From NCBI GenBank assembly GCA_026398595.1, contig JAPLSO010000058.1, forward strand, positions 36,227-100,226: a stretch of DNA of 64,000 nt. The letters are read 5' to 3'. This document shows positions 30,859 through 40,881 of this stretch, in pieces. The position numbers and the translations under genes are program-made. The notes beneath the pieces are model-generated. The model saw only the letters and a list, made by a program, of their open reading frames with translations. It made no database searches and was not told where the DNA came from. The stretch comes from Spirochaetota bacterium. Its GTDB lineage: Bacteria > Spirochaetota > Spirochaetia > Treponematales > Rectinemataceae. The stretch's first letter is position 1. Each line of letters begins with the position of its first letter.

Positions 30859-33378
30859 ATGGCAGAAACAGGCAAAATAATTTCCGTTCCCATAGAAGAC
30901 GAAATGAAGACCGACTATCTCACGTACGCGATGTCGGTCATTGTCGCCAGAGCGCTGCCCGATGTCCGCGATGGGCTTAAGCCGGTACATAGGCGAATTC
31001 TGTTCGCGATGGAAGAGTTGGGACTGCGCAATAACGCCGCGACGAAAAAGTGCGCCCGCATCACAGGTGACGCGATGGGCAAGTACCATCCACACGGTGA
31101 TCTATCTCTTTACGATGCCTTGGTCCGATTGGCCCAGGATTTCTCGCTCCGCTATCCCCTTGTCTATGGCCAGGGCAACTTCGGTTCCATCGACGGCGAC
31201 CCGGCAGCGGCAAGCCGCTATACGGAAGCAAAGCTCTCTCGTTTGGGCGAGGAAATGCTCGCCGACCTCGACAAGGACACGGTCGACTTCGGCCCCAATT
31301 ACGATGAAACACTTAAAGAACCGCTGGTGCTGCCATCGGCCTTTCCCAACCTCATTGTAAACGGTTCCTCAGGCATCGCCGTCGGCATGGCGACGAACAT
31401 GGCTCCCCACAATCTCCTCGAAGTGGGCGAGGCGATCGCCGCATATATCGAAAACCCCGACATCGATCTCGAAGGCCTGATGAGGCATATAAAAGGGCCC
31501 GACTTCCCTACAGGCGGCATCATCTACGGCCGTCAGGGCATCATGGATGCCTATAGTACGGGACGTGGGAAAATTGTCGTTCGCGGGAAATTCATCCTAG
31601 AGACGATGAAGAGCGGCAAGGAACAGATTGTCTTCACCGAAATCCCCTATGCCATCAACAAGACAACGTTGATCACGCGTATCGCGGACCTTGTGCGGGA
31701 CAAAGTGCTTGAAGGCGTTTCGGACTTGCGCGACGAAAGCGACAGGGACGGGATCCGCATCGTCATCGAACTCAAGAAAGGCGCTATTGCCAAGCTTGTC
31801 CTAAACAGACTGTTTACCCACACGCAGCTGCAATCAACTTTTGGCATCATAAACCTCGCCCTCGTCAATGGTAGGCCTAAGTGTTTATCCCTAAGTGAAT
31901 TAATACAATATTTCGTTCAGCACCGCGTTGAGGTATTAGTTCGCAGATCGCGTTTTGAGCTGAGAAAAGCGGAAGAGCGGGCCCATTTGCTGCGTGGTAT
32001 TGTCATAGCCCTGCGGAATATCGACGAAGTCGTAGCCATCATCAAAGCGAGCAAGAACGTCGAACTGGCCAGGACGAACCTGCAGAAACGCTTCGAGCTC
32101 ACGGAGATCCAGGCGCAGGCCATCGTCGACATGAAGCTCGGGCGGCTGACAAGCCTCGAAACCGAGAAAATCCTCGTAGAATTGGCCGAAATTGAAGCGC
32201 GCATCGCTTACCTGAAGGGACTTCTCGCCAGCGATGCTATGGTTCTCGATGTCGTTAAAAATGAAACCATCGATATAGCAAAGAAATACGGCGACAAACG
32301 GCGCACTGAGATTGTCATGGACAATGTCGAGGCGATCAACATCGAGGATCTCATCAAGCCGGAGGAGATGGCTATCGTTATCTCCAATAAAGGCTTCATC
32401 AAACGTGTATCGGTACATCTCTACCGCTCTCAGGGCCGCGGCGGCAAGGGCTCGAACTCGACGACGCTGCTCGAGGAAGATTTCATCCAGCAGCTCTTTG
32501 TCGCGAATACGCACAGCTACCTTCTTTTTATAACGACGGCGGGAAAAGCGTATTGGCTCAAGGTACATGAGATCCCCGAATCGAGCCGTCAAGCGCGCGG
32601 GGCCCATGTCAAGAGCCTCCTGGCGATCTCCCCGAACGAGGAGATAACCACGATCATCGACTTCAAGGAATTCTCCGACGACCAGTACCTGCTGATGGGC
32701 ACGCTTCGCGGCGTCGTGAAGAAGGTGGCCCTCACCGATTTCGTCAACGCCAAGACGCGAGGAATCATCGCTATCCACCTGGACGAGGGTGACCATCTCG
32801 TATCCGCCTGCCTGACGGGAGGTTCGGACGAAGTTGTCCTCATAACCCGCCAGGGACAGGCCCTGCGCATCCATGAAGAACGGGTGCGAGTGACTGGCCG
32901 CTCGTCCCGGGGCGTACGAGGGATTCTCCTCATGGATGAGGACGAACTGGCCTCCATGCTCAGGGTGACGCCGGGACAAACCATGCTTCTGGCTACGACG
33001 AACGGCTATGGCAAGCGTGTGGAATACGACAATTTCAACTCCCACGGGCGCGGAACGCGTGGTCAGATGATCTACGTACCGGACGATGTTTCGGGTGAGG
33101 TGGTCGAGGCAGTCTCCATCGAAGCCAAGGACGAGGTCATGATCATCACCTCGACGGGCAAGACGATCAAGATCGACGCCGAAACGGTGCGGGTCCTGGG
33201 CAAGAACGCCCGAGGCGTACGCATCGTCAATATCGGAAGTCCGGATTTGGTTATTGGACTGGACAAGATTGTCAGCGACGGAAACGAGGCAGGCGCTGAA
33301 ATCGGGGGAGCGCTCGGCGAAACGCCAGAAGAAGAAGTATCCCCGAAGGAGACTCCAGTCCAGGAGAACCCAAGCTAA
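30859..33378 (+). CDS. gyrA: DNA gyrase subunit A
   Basis: [29 protein letters not shown]; catalytic-Tyr region [19 protein letters not shown]-terminal QGRGGKGSN-type GyrA box. Confidence 0.98.
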   Translation: MAETGKIISVPIEDEMKTDYLTYAMSVIVARALPDVRDGLKPVHRRILFAMEELGLRNNAATKKCARITGDAMGKYHPHGDLSLYDALVRLAQDFSLRYPLVYGQGNFGSIDGDPAAASRYTEAKLSRLGEEMLADLDKDTVDFGPNYDETLKEPLVLPSAFPNLIVNGSSGIAVGMATNMAPHNLLEVGEAIAAYIENPDIDLEGLMRHIKGPDFPTGGIIYGRQGIMDAYSTGRGKIVVRGKFILETMKSGKEQIVFTEIPYAINKTTLITRIADLVRDKVLEGVSDLRDESDRDGIRIVIELKKGAIAKLVLNRLFTHTQLQSTFGIINLALVNGRPKCLSLSELIQYFVQHRVEVLVRRSRFELRKAEERAHLLRGIVIALRNIDEVVAIIKASKNVELARTNLQKRFELTEIQAQAIVDMKLGRLTSLETEKILVELAEIEARIAYLKGLLASDAMVLDVVKNETIDIAKKYGDKRRTEIVMDNVEAINIEDLIKPEEMAIVISNKGFIKRVSVHLYRSQGRGGKGSNSTTLLEEDFIQQLFVANTHSYLLFITTAGKAYWLKVHEIPESSRQARGAHVKSLLAISPNEEITTIIDFKEFSDDQYLLMGTLRGVVKKVALTDFVNAKTRGIIAIHLDEGDHLVSACLTGGSDEVVLITRQGQALRIHEERVRVTGRSSRGVRGILLMDEDELASMLRVTPGQTMLLATTNGYGKRVEYDNFNSHGRGTRGQMIYVPDDVSGEVVEAVSIEAKDEVMIITSTGKTIKIDAETVRVLGKNARGVRIVNIGSPDLVIGLDKIVSDGNEAGAEIGGALGETPEEEVSPKETPVQENPS

Positions 33379-33416
33379 GCTTCCGATATGTTTTACTAGT
33401 GAGCTTGCAAAAAACA

Positions 33417-33452
33417 AAGAGGACACCCGAAAAGGGTGCCCTTTCTGTTTCA
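33417..33452. terminator. Probable bidirectional terminator between convergent gyrA and prenyl synthase
   Basis: GGACACCC-GAAAA-GGGTGCCC followed by TTTCTGTTT on plus and by CTCTTTGTTTTTT on minus. Confidence 0.65.
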
Positions 33453-33463
33453 CGTGAAACATC
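33448..33463. promoter_or_regulatory. parS: parS centromere-like site (ParB binding)
   Basis: TGTTTCACGTGAAACA, perfect 16-bp palindrome identical to the canonical chromosomal parS. Confidence 0.93.
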
Positions 33464-33481
33464 TCCGGATCGACGGAGCGC

Positions 33482-34621
33482 TCAACTTTTTCGCGATATA
33501 GAGTAATCGATGAAGTCCCGCAGAAGACTAAAGGCTTCGGCGCTGAAACCGTCCACCTGGACCGAGAAAAAATCGAGGGCAATCCGGGTCTTTTCCACAT
33601 AGGAACCGATCATTCTGCGGATTTCCTCCTCAACCCCATACGTCAGGACGAGACCGCGCAGGTATTCCAGATCACGGATATCCAGGTCTTTTCTGCCAAA
33701 AATGCCAAAAAACCTGCGCTTGTCGGCCTCGGAAAGCCTGGGGAGCAGAAGGATCACGTAGGGCGTCTTCTTGCCTTCGCGTATGTCGGAGCCAATGGGT
33801 TTCCCCAATTCCCTTTCGTCGCCAAAGAGACCGAGGTAATCGTCCTGGAGCTGGAAGACAATGCCGAGCGGGGCACCTAGGGCCTCGAGGGCAGGGATAG
33901 CGTCGGGCCGGCCGCCGAGAGAAGCACCCGCACAGAGCGGAAGGGTGATCGTATAGCGCGCTGTCTTATATGCATAGACTTCCAGGATCTCTTCCATGCC
34001 GGGGAAGGCCTCGAGGGTACCGAATCCTACATCGGCTATCTGTGCCAAGCATACATCGACCAACTCGCGGGAAAACCGCGGCGACAAGGAAGCGGCAAGC
34101 CGGGGATCGGCTTCGGCAAGAAGCTTCCAGGCTTCGAAGAAGAAGATATCGCCCGCGCAGATGCCTTTTGACTCGCCAAAACGCCGGTAGTCTGGCGCAT
34201 GTTCGGGCGCGATGGCTGGAGTTGGCTGAAATGCGCAGGCCCGGTCAGCTGCCAGCTCGTGTTCGGCCGATTCGAAGCGTTTGTGCAGCGTTGGTTTGCC
34301 GCGGCGGAGATCGTCCTGGTCCATGATGTCGTCGTGTACGAGAAGGCCTGCCTGGAACAACTCGAGAGCGGCTCCCAGCTTGACGAGTTCGGGGCTCATC
34401 TTGGCCGGACCCGTAGTGTTCCACGTGAAAAGATCGGCTCCCATCCGCCCCAGAATGCCCCGCAGCATCTTACCGGAACAGGCGTACTGAGCCAGGGCAT
34501 CCATTATTTTAGCTGAATTTCCCCCCATGGGTGCTGCCGTTCTTTTCTCTTGAGCGAACAGTTCAATTATTGCGGCGGTGAGATTCAATCTTGTATCGGA
34601 GAAATACTCATGCAGATTCAT
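33482..34621 (-). CDS. Polyprenyl synthetase family protein
   Basis: GLLVHDDIMDQDDLRRGKPTLHKRF (first Asp-rich motif) and FQLQDDYLGLFGDERELGKPIGSDIREGKKT (second). Confidence 0.9.
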   Translation of the reverse strand: MNLHEYFSDTRLNLTAAIIELFAQEKRTAAPMGGNSAKIMDALAQYACSGKMLRGILGRMGADLFTWNTTGPAKMSPELVKLGAALELFQAGLLVHDDIMDQDDLRRGKPTLHKRFESAEHELAADRACAFQPTPAIAPEHAPDYRRFGESKGICAGDIFFFEAWKLLAEADPRLAASLSPRFSRELVDVCLAQIADVGFGTLEAFPGMEEILEVYAYKTARYTITLPLCAGASLGGRPDAIPALEALGAPLGIVFQLQDDYLGLFGDERELGKPIGSDIREGKKTPYVILLLPRLSEADKRRFFGIFGRKDLDIRDLEYLRGLVLTYGVEEEIRRMIGSYVEKTRIALDFFSVQVDGFSAEAFSLLRDFIDYSISRKS

Positions 34622-34666
34622 AGGGCCCCTTTGGTTACTTTCGGACTATAGCATGAGGCTTGAGTT

Positions 34667-34698
34667 AAAAAAACCGTCCGGTTTTAAAGCCGGACGGC
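34667..34698 (-). terminator. Rho-independent terminator after sigma factor gene
   Basis: Minus strand CCGTCCGGCTTTAAAACCGGACGG followed by TTTTTTT. Confidence 0.85.
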
Positions 34699-34738
34699 CT
34701 AGTTCTAAATGGAACGGTTTTGCGGAATTGTTCGCCGC

Positions 34739-35608
34739 TCAGGCGACGTAGGCTTCAAGCCTCTCCTTCACTTCAGGAACGGAAATCTTCTTGAGAGCGG
34801 CTTTCTCGATCTGACGAATCCTTTCCTTCGTAAGATGCATACGATCGCCAATTTCCTTGAGGCTCATGGGCCGTCTTCCGTTGATACCGAAGCGATATTC
34901 AACGACCTGTCTTTCTTTGATGGTCAGGGTAGAGAGAACGGCGTTGAGGTCGTCCTTGAGATTGAGTTCTGTGGCATAGTTCTCGGGGCTCTGATACAGG
35001 TCGTTTTCGAGGAAATCCCCTACGACGCTCGCGTTTCTCTCGTCGTAGACAGGGCTATCCAGGGAAACGAGATCCCTCGAAACCGCAACGATATCGGCGA
35101 CATGCTCTGGGTCCATGTCGAGGTAGGCGGCCACGTCGCGGATCTCGGCATCTTCCGAAAGGCCTTCGAAGTTCTTTCTTGCTTTTTCAATCTGTACGAG
35201 TTCGTTGGCTCTGTTGAGCGGGAGGCGAATGGCCCGGCTCTTTTCGCAAACGGCTTTGAGAATAGCCTGTCGGATCCACCAAACAGCATAGGAGATGAAA
35301 TGGTAGCCCTTGTCTACATCATAGCGCTCGATGGCGTTCATGAGGCCAATATTGCCTTCGGATATGAGATCAGAGAGAGGAAGGCCCTGGTTCTGGTATT
35401 TCTTGGCAACATTGACGACGAAGCGGAGGTTGGATTTGATCAGTTTGTCTTTTGAGGCCTTGTCGTTTGCCGCGGCTTTTCGCGCGCAATCGTTTTCCTC
35501 GTCTCTGGTGAGGAGTGGGATTTTGTTGATTTCCTTGAGATACATGGAAAGAATATTCTCGTCGGATGAAATTGTGGATGTCGAGCTGGTAAGATTTCGC
35601 TTGCTCAT
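34739..35608 (-). CDS. RNA polymerase sigma-70 family factor (RpoD/RpoS-like)
   Basis: Regions 1.2-4.2: SMYLKEINKIPLLTRDEE, NLRFVVNVAKKYQNQGLPLSDLISEGNIGLMNAIERYD, FISYAVWWIRQAI, SLKEIGDRMHLTKERIRQIEKAALKK. Confidence 0.93.
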   Translation of the reverse strand: MSKRNLTSSTSTISSDENILSMYLKEINKIPLLTRDEENDCARKAAANDKASKDKLIKSNLRFVVNVAKKYQNQGLPLSDLISEGNIGLMNAIERYDVDKGYHFISYAVWWIRQAILKAVCEKSRAIRLPLNRANELVQIEKARKNFEGLSEDAEIRDVAAYLDMDPEHVADIVAVSRDLVSLDSPVYDERNASVVGDFLENDLYQSPENYATELNLKDDLNAVLSTLTIKERQVVEYRFGINGRRPMSLKEIGDRMHLTKERIRQIEKAALKKISVPEVKERLEAYVA

Positions 35609-35710
35609 TTTCTTAGCTCCTGTTGGTAGTAATTATGCAGTTTCCATGCCAACCCAGGAAAGCAAGGCTTTATTTGATATTTAGCACCATAATTACTTAT
35701 ATAATATAGT

Positions 35711-35768
35711 ATTAACTGATTTGCTAACCAAATCCAGCACCAGCCCCATTTTAGGAGCTGGCTTTTTA
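35711..35768 (+). ncRNA. Candidate small RNA with its own terminator
   Basis: TATAAT at 35700-35705; hairpin GATTTG-CTAAC-CAAATC (35718-35734) then CCAGCCCC-ATTTTA-GGAGCTGG-CTTTTT (35740-35767); no plus-strand ORF upstream needs this terminator. Confidence 0.4.
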
Positions 35769-35845
35769 ATATCTGGAGACCTGTGTGGAAACGACATGAA
35801 AGATAAATTCGATGCAACAACTGTGTTGAAATGATACGATTTTAA

Positions 35846-36565
35846 TTAAAGCTCTCCCAAACCTCTTACTCTGCCGCAGCAGCGGCTGTAGGAGAGGCCC
35901 GAACCGCAAGAGCAGCGTTGGTCGAAACGCCGTTGCGCCGGGCCGAAGCCCGGCTTCCTGTCGAAGCCCGGCTTCCTGTCGAAGCCCGGCTTCCTGTCGA
36001 GGCTTGCGCGGTATTTGACAGGCCTGCAGGACTCAATATCAAAGTAGGGAAAGCTTGGTTTTACCCGCTTAAAGAGCTGGAGCTTATCGCAGCAGGCGAA
36101 TGCATTGAAGAAAAGGCTGGAACGGAGGGATTTCCATGCGTCCAGGACGATTCGCATCACGGTCTCGCGCTCTCCGGGGGAACCGAACCTGCGATTGGAC
36201 TTCCGGATGAGGTAGGCGGCGAGCTGGATACTCATGAAGGCGTAGAAGTCGTCGAGTTCCGGGCTGGGCTGCCTGGGCATTCCGTATTCATTGACATTGT
36301 GCAGATAGAACCGGCGTGCCAAGCTCCGGGGTCGCAGCTTCTGGGCCGAGGAAAGGCTCTTAAGGGCCAGATCCTTCCTGTCGAGTCTGAGGAGGGCTAC
36401 CGAAAGCCAGTAGAGTGCGTGAGAGAGTTCATCGCCGCAGGCTGGAGGTATGGCGTCGACCGCGCGGCGCAGGGAATGGAGGGCAAGATCGGGTCGGTGG
36501 TGAGCGAGATGCCATATCCCTTTTTTCAAGAGGAAGTGGCTGTTCTGGTTTTCGTTGTTCTGCAT
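35846..36565 (-). CDS. SEC-C motif-containing hypothetical protein
   Basis: C-terminal CSCGSGLSYSRCCGR SEC-C-like metal-binding motif; TPR-like N-terminal half; start uncertain (ORF opens at 36613). Confidence 0.7.
   Translation of the reverse strand: MQNNENQNSHFLLKKGIWHLAHHRPDLALHSLRRAVDAIPPACGDELSHALYWLSVALLRLDRKDLALKSLSSAQKLRPRSLARRFYLHNVNEYGMPRQPSPELDDFYAFMSIQLAAYLIRKSNRRFGSPGERETVMRIVLDAWKSLRSSLFFNAFACCDKLQLFKRVKPSFPYFDIESCRPVKYRASLDRKPGFDRKPGFDRKPGFGPAQRRFDQRCSCGSGLSYSRCCGRVRGLGEL
35945..36000. repeat. Three 18-bp tandem repeats inside the SEC-C protein gene
   Basis: GAAGCCCGGCTTCCTGTC x3; encodes FDRKPG repeats just before the SEC-C motif. Confidence 0.85.
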
Positions 36566-36614
36566 AGCGTATGGTTTTACAAGAAGATACTCAGGCCTAA
36601 GGGCCGTGGGCAAG

Positions 36615-38885
36615 TCAGGGATCCGTGAGATGCGCGAGGAGGAGGACGCAGGACCGGGGGGCCAGGACGAGACTGTCCTGACGAGCGAGGTCTCGCCAAG
36701 GAGCTGCGGGGCTTATATCTAGGGGCGGAAGGGCCGCTGTATCGATGACTTCGAACCAGGGAATGCCTCGGGGATGGGCTGGTATCACGAAGTTCAGGGG
36801 ATGTGGTGAAGCATTGAACATGAGGTAGGAGTCGTTGTCCGAGACATCCCCCGAGTATTCGGCTTTTGAGCCATCGATGAGGGCGGCGAGTGTGAGGTTC
36901 AGGGATGTCCAGTCAGGAGCCTGGCCTTTCTCGTCGAACCAGGTGATGTCAGGGAGATCGTTGGAATCCTTATCCTGGCCAGTGAAGAACTCGGGGCGCC
37001 TGAATGAAGGGTGGGCCATTCGGAAGTGGATGAGTTCGCGGCAGAAACGAAGGATTTCGGCGTTGGTTCCGGCCTTGGACCAGTCGTACCAGTTCGTCGC
37101 GTTATCCTGGCAGTAGGCATTGTTGTTGCCACCCTGGCTCCGCCGGATCTCGTCCCCGCCGAGGAGCATGGGAGTGCCTATGGAGAGGAGGAGGGTGGCG
37201 AGGAAGTTCTTGATTTGGCGGATGCGCTTGGCCTTGACAAAGGGGTCTTCGGAAGGACCCTCGACTCCGAAGTTCGAAGACCAGTTGACATCCGAGCCGT
37301 CGCGATTGCCTTCGCCGTTCTCCTTGTTGTGCTTGCGAGAGTAGGAGACAAGATCATCGAGGGTGAAACCGTCGTGGGCCGTGACGAAGTTGATGGAGTG
37401 AAAAGGCTTGCGGCCGTCCCTGAGGTAGAGATCGGAGGAGCCGGTTATCCGCGTGGCCAGATGGACAGCCGAGCCGGCTTCGCCCTTCCAGAAGCGTCGG
37501 ACTTCGTCACGATATTTGTCGTTCCACTCGGCCCAGCGGCCGCCCGGGAAGGAACCCACCTGGTAGGCACCGCCCGCGTCCCAAGCCTCGGCGATGATCT
37601 TGGTATCGCGGAGGAGGGGATCCTCGGCTATGGATTCGATGACGGGAGGGTTCTCGAGAAGCCGGCCCGAGGAATCTCTGCCTAGGATGGAGCCGAGGTC
37701 GAAGCGGAAGCCGTCGACGTGCATGTGAGCCACCCAGTAGCGGAGACAATCCCTGATGAGAGATAGCATGACGGGGTGGTTGCAGTTGAGGGTATTGCCG
37801 CAGCCCGAGTAGTTCTTGTACCTGCGCTTGTCGGTGTCGAGGATGTAGTAGATCGAATTGTCGATGCCCCTGAAACTCAGGGTGGGACCCAGCTCGTTGC
37901 CTTCGGACGTATGGTTGAAGACGACATCGAGAATGACTTCGATACCAGCGGCGTGGAGTTCCCTGACCATGGACTTGAATTCGCGAACCTGGCGGCTCGG
38001 GTCTTCTTCGGGGTGGGGCTCGCCGTCGACATAGGCGTACGTAGCCTTAGGTGCGAAGAAAGCGAGAGGGGAATAGCCCCAATAGTTGGAGAGGAGTTCC
38101 CCTGTCCTGGGGTTGCGCCGGAAACGTTCGATTGAATCGAATTCATGGATGGGGAGGAGTTCTAGGCTGGTGATCCCCAAGTCCTTGAAGTAGTCGGTCA
38201 TCTCGGCGACACCCCGGTAGGTTCCGGGGTGATCGACCCGGGGGAGGTTCATTGTACCGAGTGCGTTAGGGAAGCCCAGAAGGCTTCGGGTCAGGCCGCG
38301 GACATGGGTTTCGTAGATGACGCAGTCCTTGAGAGGGTAGTTGAGGGTACTGTCGCCATGCCAGTCGAAGTCGTCGTTCACGACCACGCACTTGGGAAAG
38401 CCGGTATCGTCCCTTGCCGTCGAAAAAGAGAGATCTGCCTCAGGGGAAGCTGGATCGTAGGCCAGGGCCGAGAAGAGGTTCCAAGAGCCGTCGGTGAGGG
38501 CCTTGGCGTACGGATCGAGGAGGGCCCGGTGGACGTTGAAGCGGTGGCCTTCCGAAGGCTCGAAAGGGCCGTCGATCCTCCAGAGGTAGAGGGAGCCGGG
38601 GCCAATGCCGTCCACATGGCAGTGCCAGACATCGCCGGTTCGGTTGACGGCGGGATCGAGCGCCAACTCGAAGGCCGGTTTCGCGTCATGCGCGTGCTTG
38701 TAGAGGCAAAGAAAAACCCGAGTCGCGTTGCGGGAAAAGATCGAGAAGTTGACGCCGCCCGAGACAGGCGCAGCCCCCTGCAAAAGGGCGTCACCGCGAG
38801 TGAGAAGAATTTTCACGGGCATATCGGCCTGACGGCCGTATGCCGAAGAAGCATTATCTGGAGGCTCAGACTTTTTTGAATACAA
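36615..38885 (-). CDS. glgX: Glycogen debranching enzyme GlgX/isoamylase-type (GH13)
   Basis: VIYETHVRGLTRSL, EVILDVVFNHTSEGNELGP, VDGFRFDLGSILGRD, FVTAHDGFTLDDLVSY. Start uncertain (38885 or ATG 38822). Confidence 0.92.
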   Translation of the reverse strand: MYSKKSEPPDNASSAYGRQADMPVKILLTRGDALLQGAAPVSGGVNFSIFSRNATRVFLCLYKHAHDAKPAFELALDPAVNRTGDVWHCHVDGIGPGSLYLWRIDGPFEPSEGHRFNVHRALLDPYAKALTDGSWNLFSALAYDPASPEADLSFSTARDDTGFPKCVVVNDDFDWHGDSTLNYPLKDCVIYETHVRGLTRSLLGFPNALGTMNLPRVDHPGTYRGVAEMTDYFKDLGITSLELLPIHEFDSIERFRRNPRTGELLSNYWGYSPLAFFAPKATYAYVDGEPHPEEDPSRQVREFKSMVRELHAAGIEVILDVVFNHTSEGNELGPTLSFRGIDNSIYYILDTDKRRYKNYSGCGNTLNCNHPVMLSLIRDCLRYWVAHMHVDGFRFDLGSILGRDSSGRLLENPPVIESIAEDPLLRDTKIIAEAWDAGGAYQVGSFPGGRWAEWNDKYRDEVRRFWKGEAGSAVHLATRITGSSDLYLRDGRKPFHSINFVTAHDGFTLDDLVSYSRKHNKENGEGNRDGSDVNWSSNFGVEGPSEDPFVKAKRIRQIKNFLATLLLSIGTPMLLGGDEIRRSQGGNNNAYCQDNATNWYDWSKAGTNAEILRFCRELIHFRMAHPSFRRPEFFTGQDKDSNDLPDITWFDEKGQAPDWTSLNLTLAALIDGSKAEYSGDVSDNDSYLMFNASPHPLNFVIPAHPRGIPWFEVIDTAALPPLDISPAAPWRDLARQDSLVLAPRSCVLLLAHLTDP

Positions 38886-40104
38886 CGACGGCGTTCTGTC
38901 CTCCGAATCCCATAGAGTTCTTTACGAAGGCGCGCACAGGCATCGCGACACCCTTGTTGGGCACATAGTCGAGGTCGCACTCAGGATCTGGATTGTCCAG
39001 GTTGATGGTGGCGTGAACGAAGTCCTCGTTCATGCCGAGGATGCCCGCGATTGACTCGACGACTCCCGAAGCGCCGATGCAGTGTCCAGTCATGGATTTG
39101 AGGCTAGAGACCTTGATCGTCCCGGCTCTTTCGCCGAAGGCGGCCTTTATAGCCTTGGTCTCGATGGGGTCGTTGAGGGGGGTAGAGGTCCCGTGGGCGC
39201 TGACCCAGTCTATATCCGCGGACGTGAGGCCGGCATCCGCGATGGCAAGCTTCATCGCTCTTGCTACGCCCAGCCCTTCCGGATCAGGAGCCGTGACATG
39301 ATGGGCGTCGCAGGTCTGGCCGAACCCGGCGACTTCGGCGAAGATCCTGGCGTCTCTGGCCTTGGCATGTTCGTATTCCTCGAGAACAAGGGTGCCGGCG
39401 CCTTCTGCCATGACGAAACCGTTCCTGTCCCTGTCGAAGGGGCGGGAAGCTTTTTCGGGTTCGTCGTTGCGCGTCGAAAGGGCCTGGATGTTGATAAAGC
39501 TGGCCATGCACATGCGAACGATGCTGGCTTCCGAGCCGCCGGCGAAGATCATGTCGGCGTAGCCTTCGCGTATGAGACGCATGCCCTGGCCGATGGCGTC
39601 GGTGGCCGCGGCGCAGGCCGTAACGATACACTGGCAAGGGCCGTTGATGCCCAGGGTCATGGCTATCTGCGCGGGGCCGAAGTTGGCGAGGGCCTTGGCG
39701 ACGGTAAAGGGAGGAACCCTTCCGGGGCCGCGCTCGACCAAACGGGAGACGGCTTCCTCGGTGCTTTGGGATCCGCCTTGGCCAGTGCCGATGCAGACGC
39801 CCGTGCGCTCGCGGTCGAGGTCTTCTTTCGTGAGGCCGGCGCTCTGTAGGGCCTCCAGGGCTGTATATACCGAGAACTGGGCGAAGCGGTCCATCTTCTT
39901 CGCCTCTTTTGGGTCGAGACGGAGGGTGGGATCGAAGTTCTTCACCTCGCCGGCTATTTTCACGGCGAGATCGGAGGCGTCGATCAAGGTGATGAGGCCG
40001 ACGCCTGAGCGGCCGGCTCTGACCGAAGACCAGAAACTGGGAATATCGTTGCCGAGAGGGCTCACGACACCCATACCGGTGACGACGACTCTTCTTCGCG
40101 ACAT
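38866..40104 (-). CDS. fabF: 3-oxoacyl-[ACP] synthase II
   Basis: MSRRRVVVTGMGVVSPLGNDIPSFW, TACAAATDAIGQGMRLI, VSAHGTSTPLNDPIETKAIK, NSMGFGGQNAVVVFKKV; start ATG 40104. Confidence 0.96.
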   Translation of the reverse strand: MSRRRVVVTGMGVVSPLGNDIPSFWSSVRAGRSGVGLITLIDASDLAVKIAGEVKNFDPTLRLDPKEAKKMDRFAQFSVYTALEALQSAGLTKEDLDRERTGVCIGTGQGGSQSTEEAVSRLVERGPGRVPPFTVAKALANFGPAQIAMTLGINGPCQCIVTACAAATDAIGQGMRLIREGYADMIFAGGSEASIVRMCMASFINIQALSTRNDEPEKASRPFDRDRNGFVMAEGAGTLVLEEYEHAKARDARIFAEVAGFGQTCDAHHVTAPDPEGLGVARAMKLAIADAGLTSADIDWVSAHGTSTPLNDPIETKAIKAAFGERAGTIKVSSLKSMTGHCIGASGVVESIAGILGMNEDFVHATINLDNPDPECDLDYVPNKGVAMPVRAFVKNSMGFGGQNAVVVFKKV

Positions 40105-40105
40105 A

Positions 40106-40864
40106 TCACATCCCCATTCCGCCGTCCACGCAAAGGACGACGCCGGTGACATAGGAGGCGAGGGGGGAGCAGAGGAAGAGAGCCGCATTGGCGGCCTCGT
40201 CCGGACTCCCTGCCCTGCCGAGCGGTATGGATTCCATGAGCTTGTTCCTGAAATCCTCGGGTATTCTATCAGTCATCGCGGTTTCTATAAAGCCCGGAGC
40301 GATAGCGTTGACCCTTATATTTCTGGACGCGACTTCTCGGGCGAGGCTCTTGGTGAAGCCGATGAGGCCGGCCTTGGAGGCCGAATAGTTGGTCTGGCCG
40401 CCGTTGCCCGAGATGCCGACGACGCTGGAGACATTAAGGATACATCCTGATCTCTGCTTGAGCATAGGGCGCACGATCGCTCGCGAGAGGAGGAAGGCGC
40501 TCTTGAGATTGGTAGCCATGACGGCGTCCCAGTCCTCGGTCTTCATGCGCATCAGGAGCCCGTCGCGGGTTATGCCCGCGTTATTGACGAGGATGTCGAT
40601 CCTGCTTTCGGCCGTGAGGATTTGAGACAGCGCGGCTTCGACCGAAGCCTCGTCGGAGACATCGCAGGAAATCCAGAAGGGATTGGGAACAAGGCCTGCG
40701 GTGAGTATCGCAGCGGGAGTTCCGGAAGCCGATGCCCCAGGGGAGCTCCTTGAGAGCGCATAGACCGTGGCTCCCTCGGAGCGGAAGAGCGAAGCGATGG
40801 AGGCGCCGATACCTCTTGAGGCGCCCGTGACGACGCAGATCTGGTCTTTAAGCAGGAATTCCAT
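40106..40864 (-). CDS. fabG: 3-oxoacyl-[ACP] reductase
   Basis: CVVTGASRGIGASIASLF, NNAGITRDGLLMRMK, NYSASKAGLIGFTKSLARE, CVDGGMGM. Confidence 0.95.
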   Translation of the reverse strand: MEFLLKDQICVVTGASRGIGASIASLFRSEGATVYALSRSSPGASASGTPAAILTAGLVPNPFWISCDVSDEASVEAALSQILTAESRIDILVNNAGITRDGLLMRMKTEDWDAVMATNLKSAFLLSRAIVRPMLKQRSGCILNVSSVVGISGNGGQTNYSASKAGLIGFTKSLAREVASRNIRVNAIAPGFIETAMTDRIPEDFRNKLMESIPLGRAGSPDEAANAALFLCSPLASYVTGVVLCVDGGMGM

Positions 40865-40881
40865 GGCTCAGTCCTTCCAAC

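Noticed and set aside
31936-33600. 554-aa minus-strand ORF
   Set aside because: Antisense to gyrA and runs through the parS/terminator region; no recognisable family.
35945-36000. Possible CRISPR-like repeats
   Set aside because: Units are contiguous with no spacers and lie in frame inside a CDS; no cas genes in the window.
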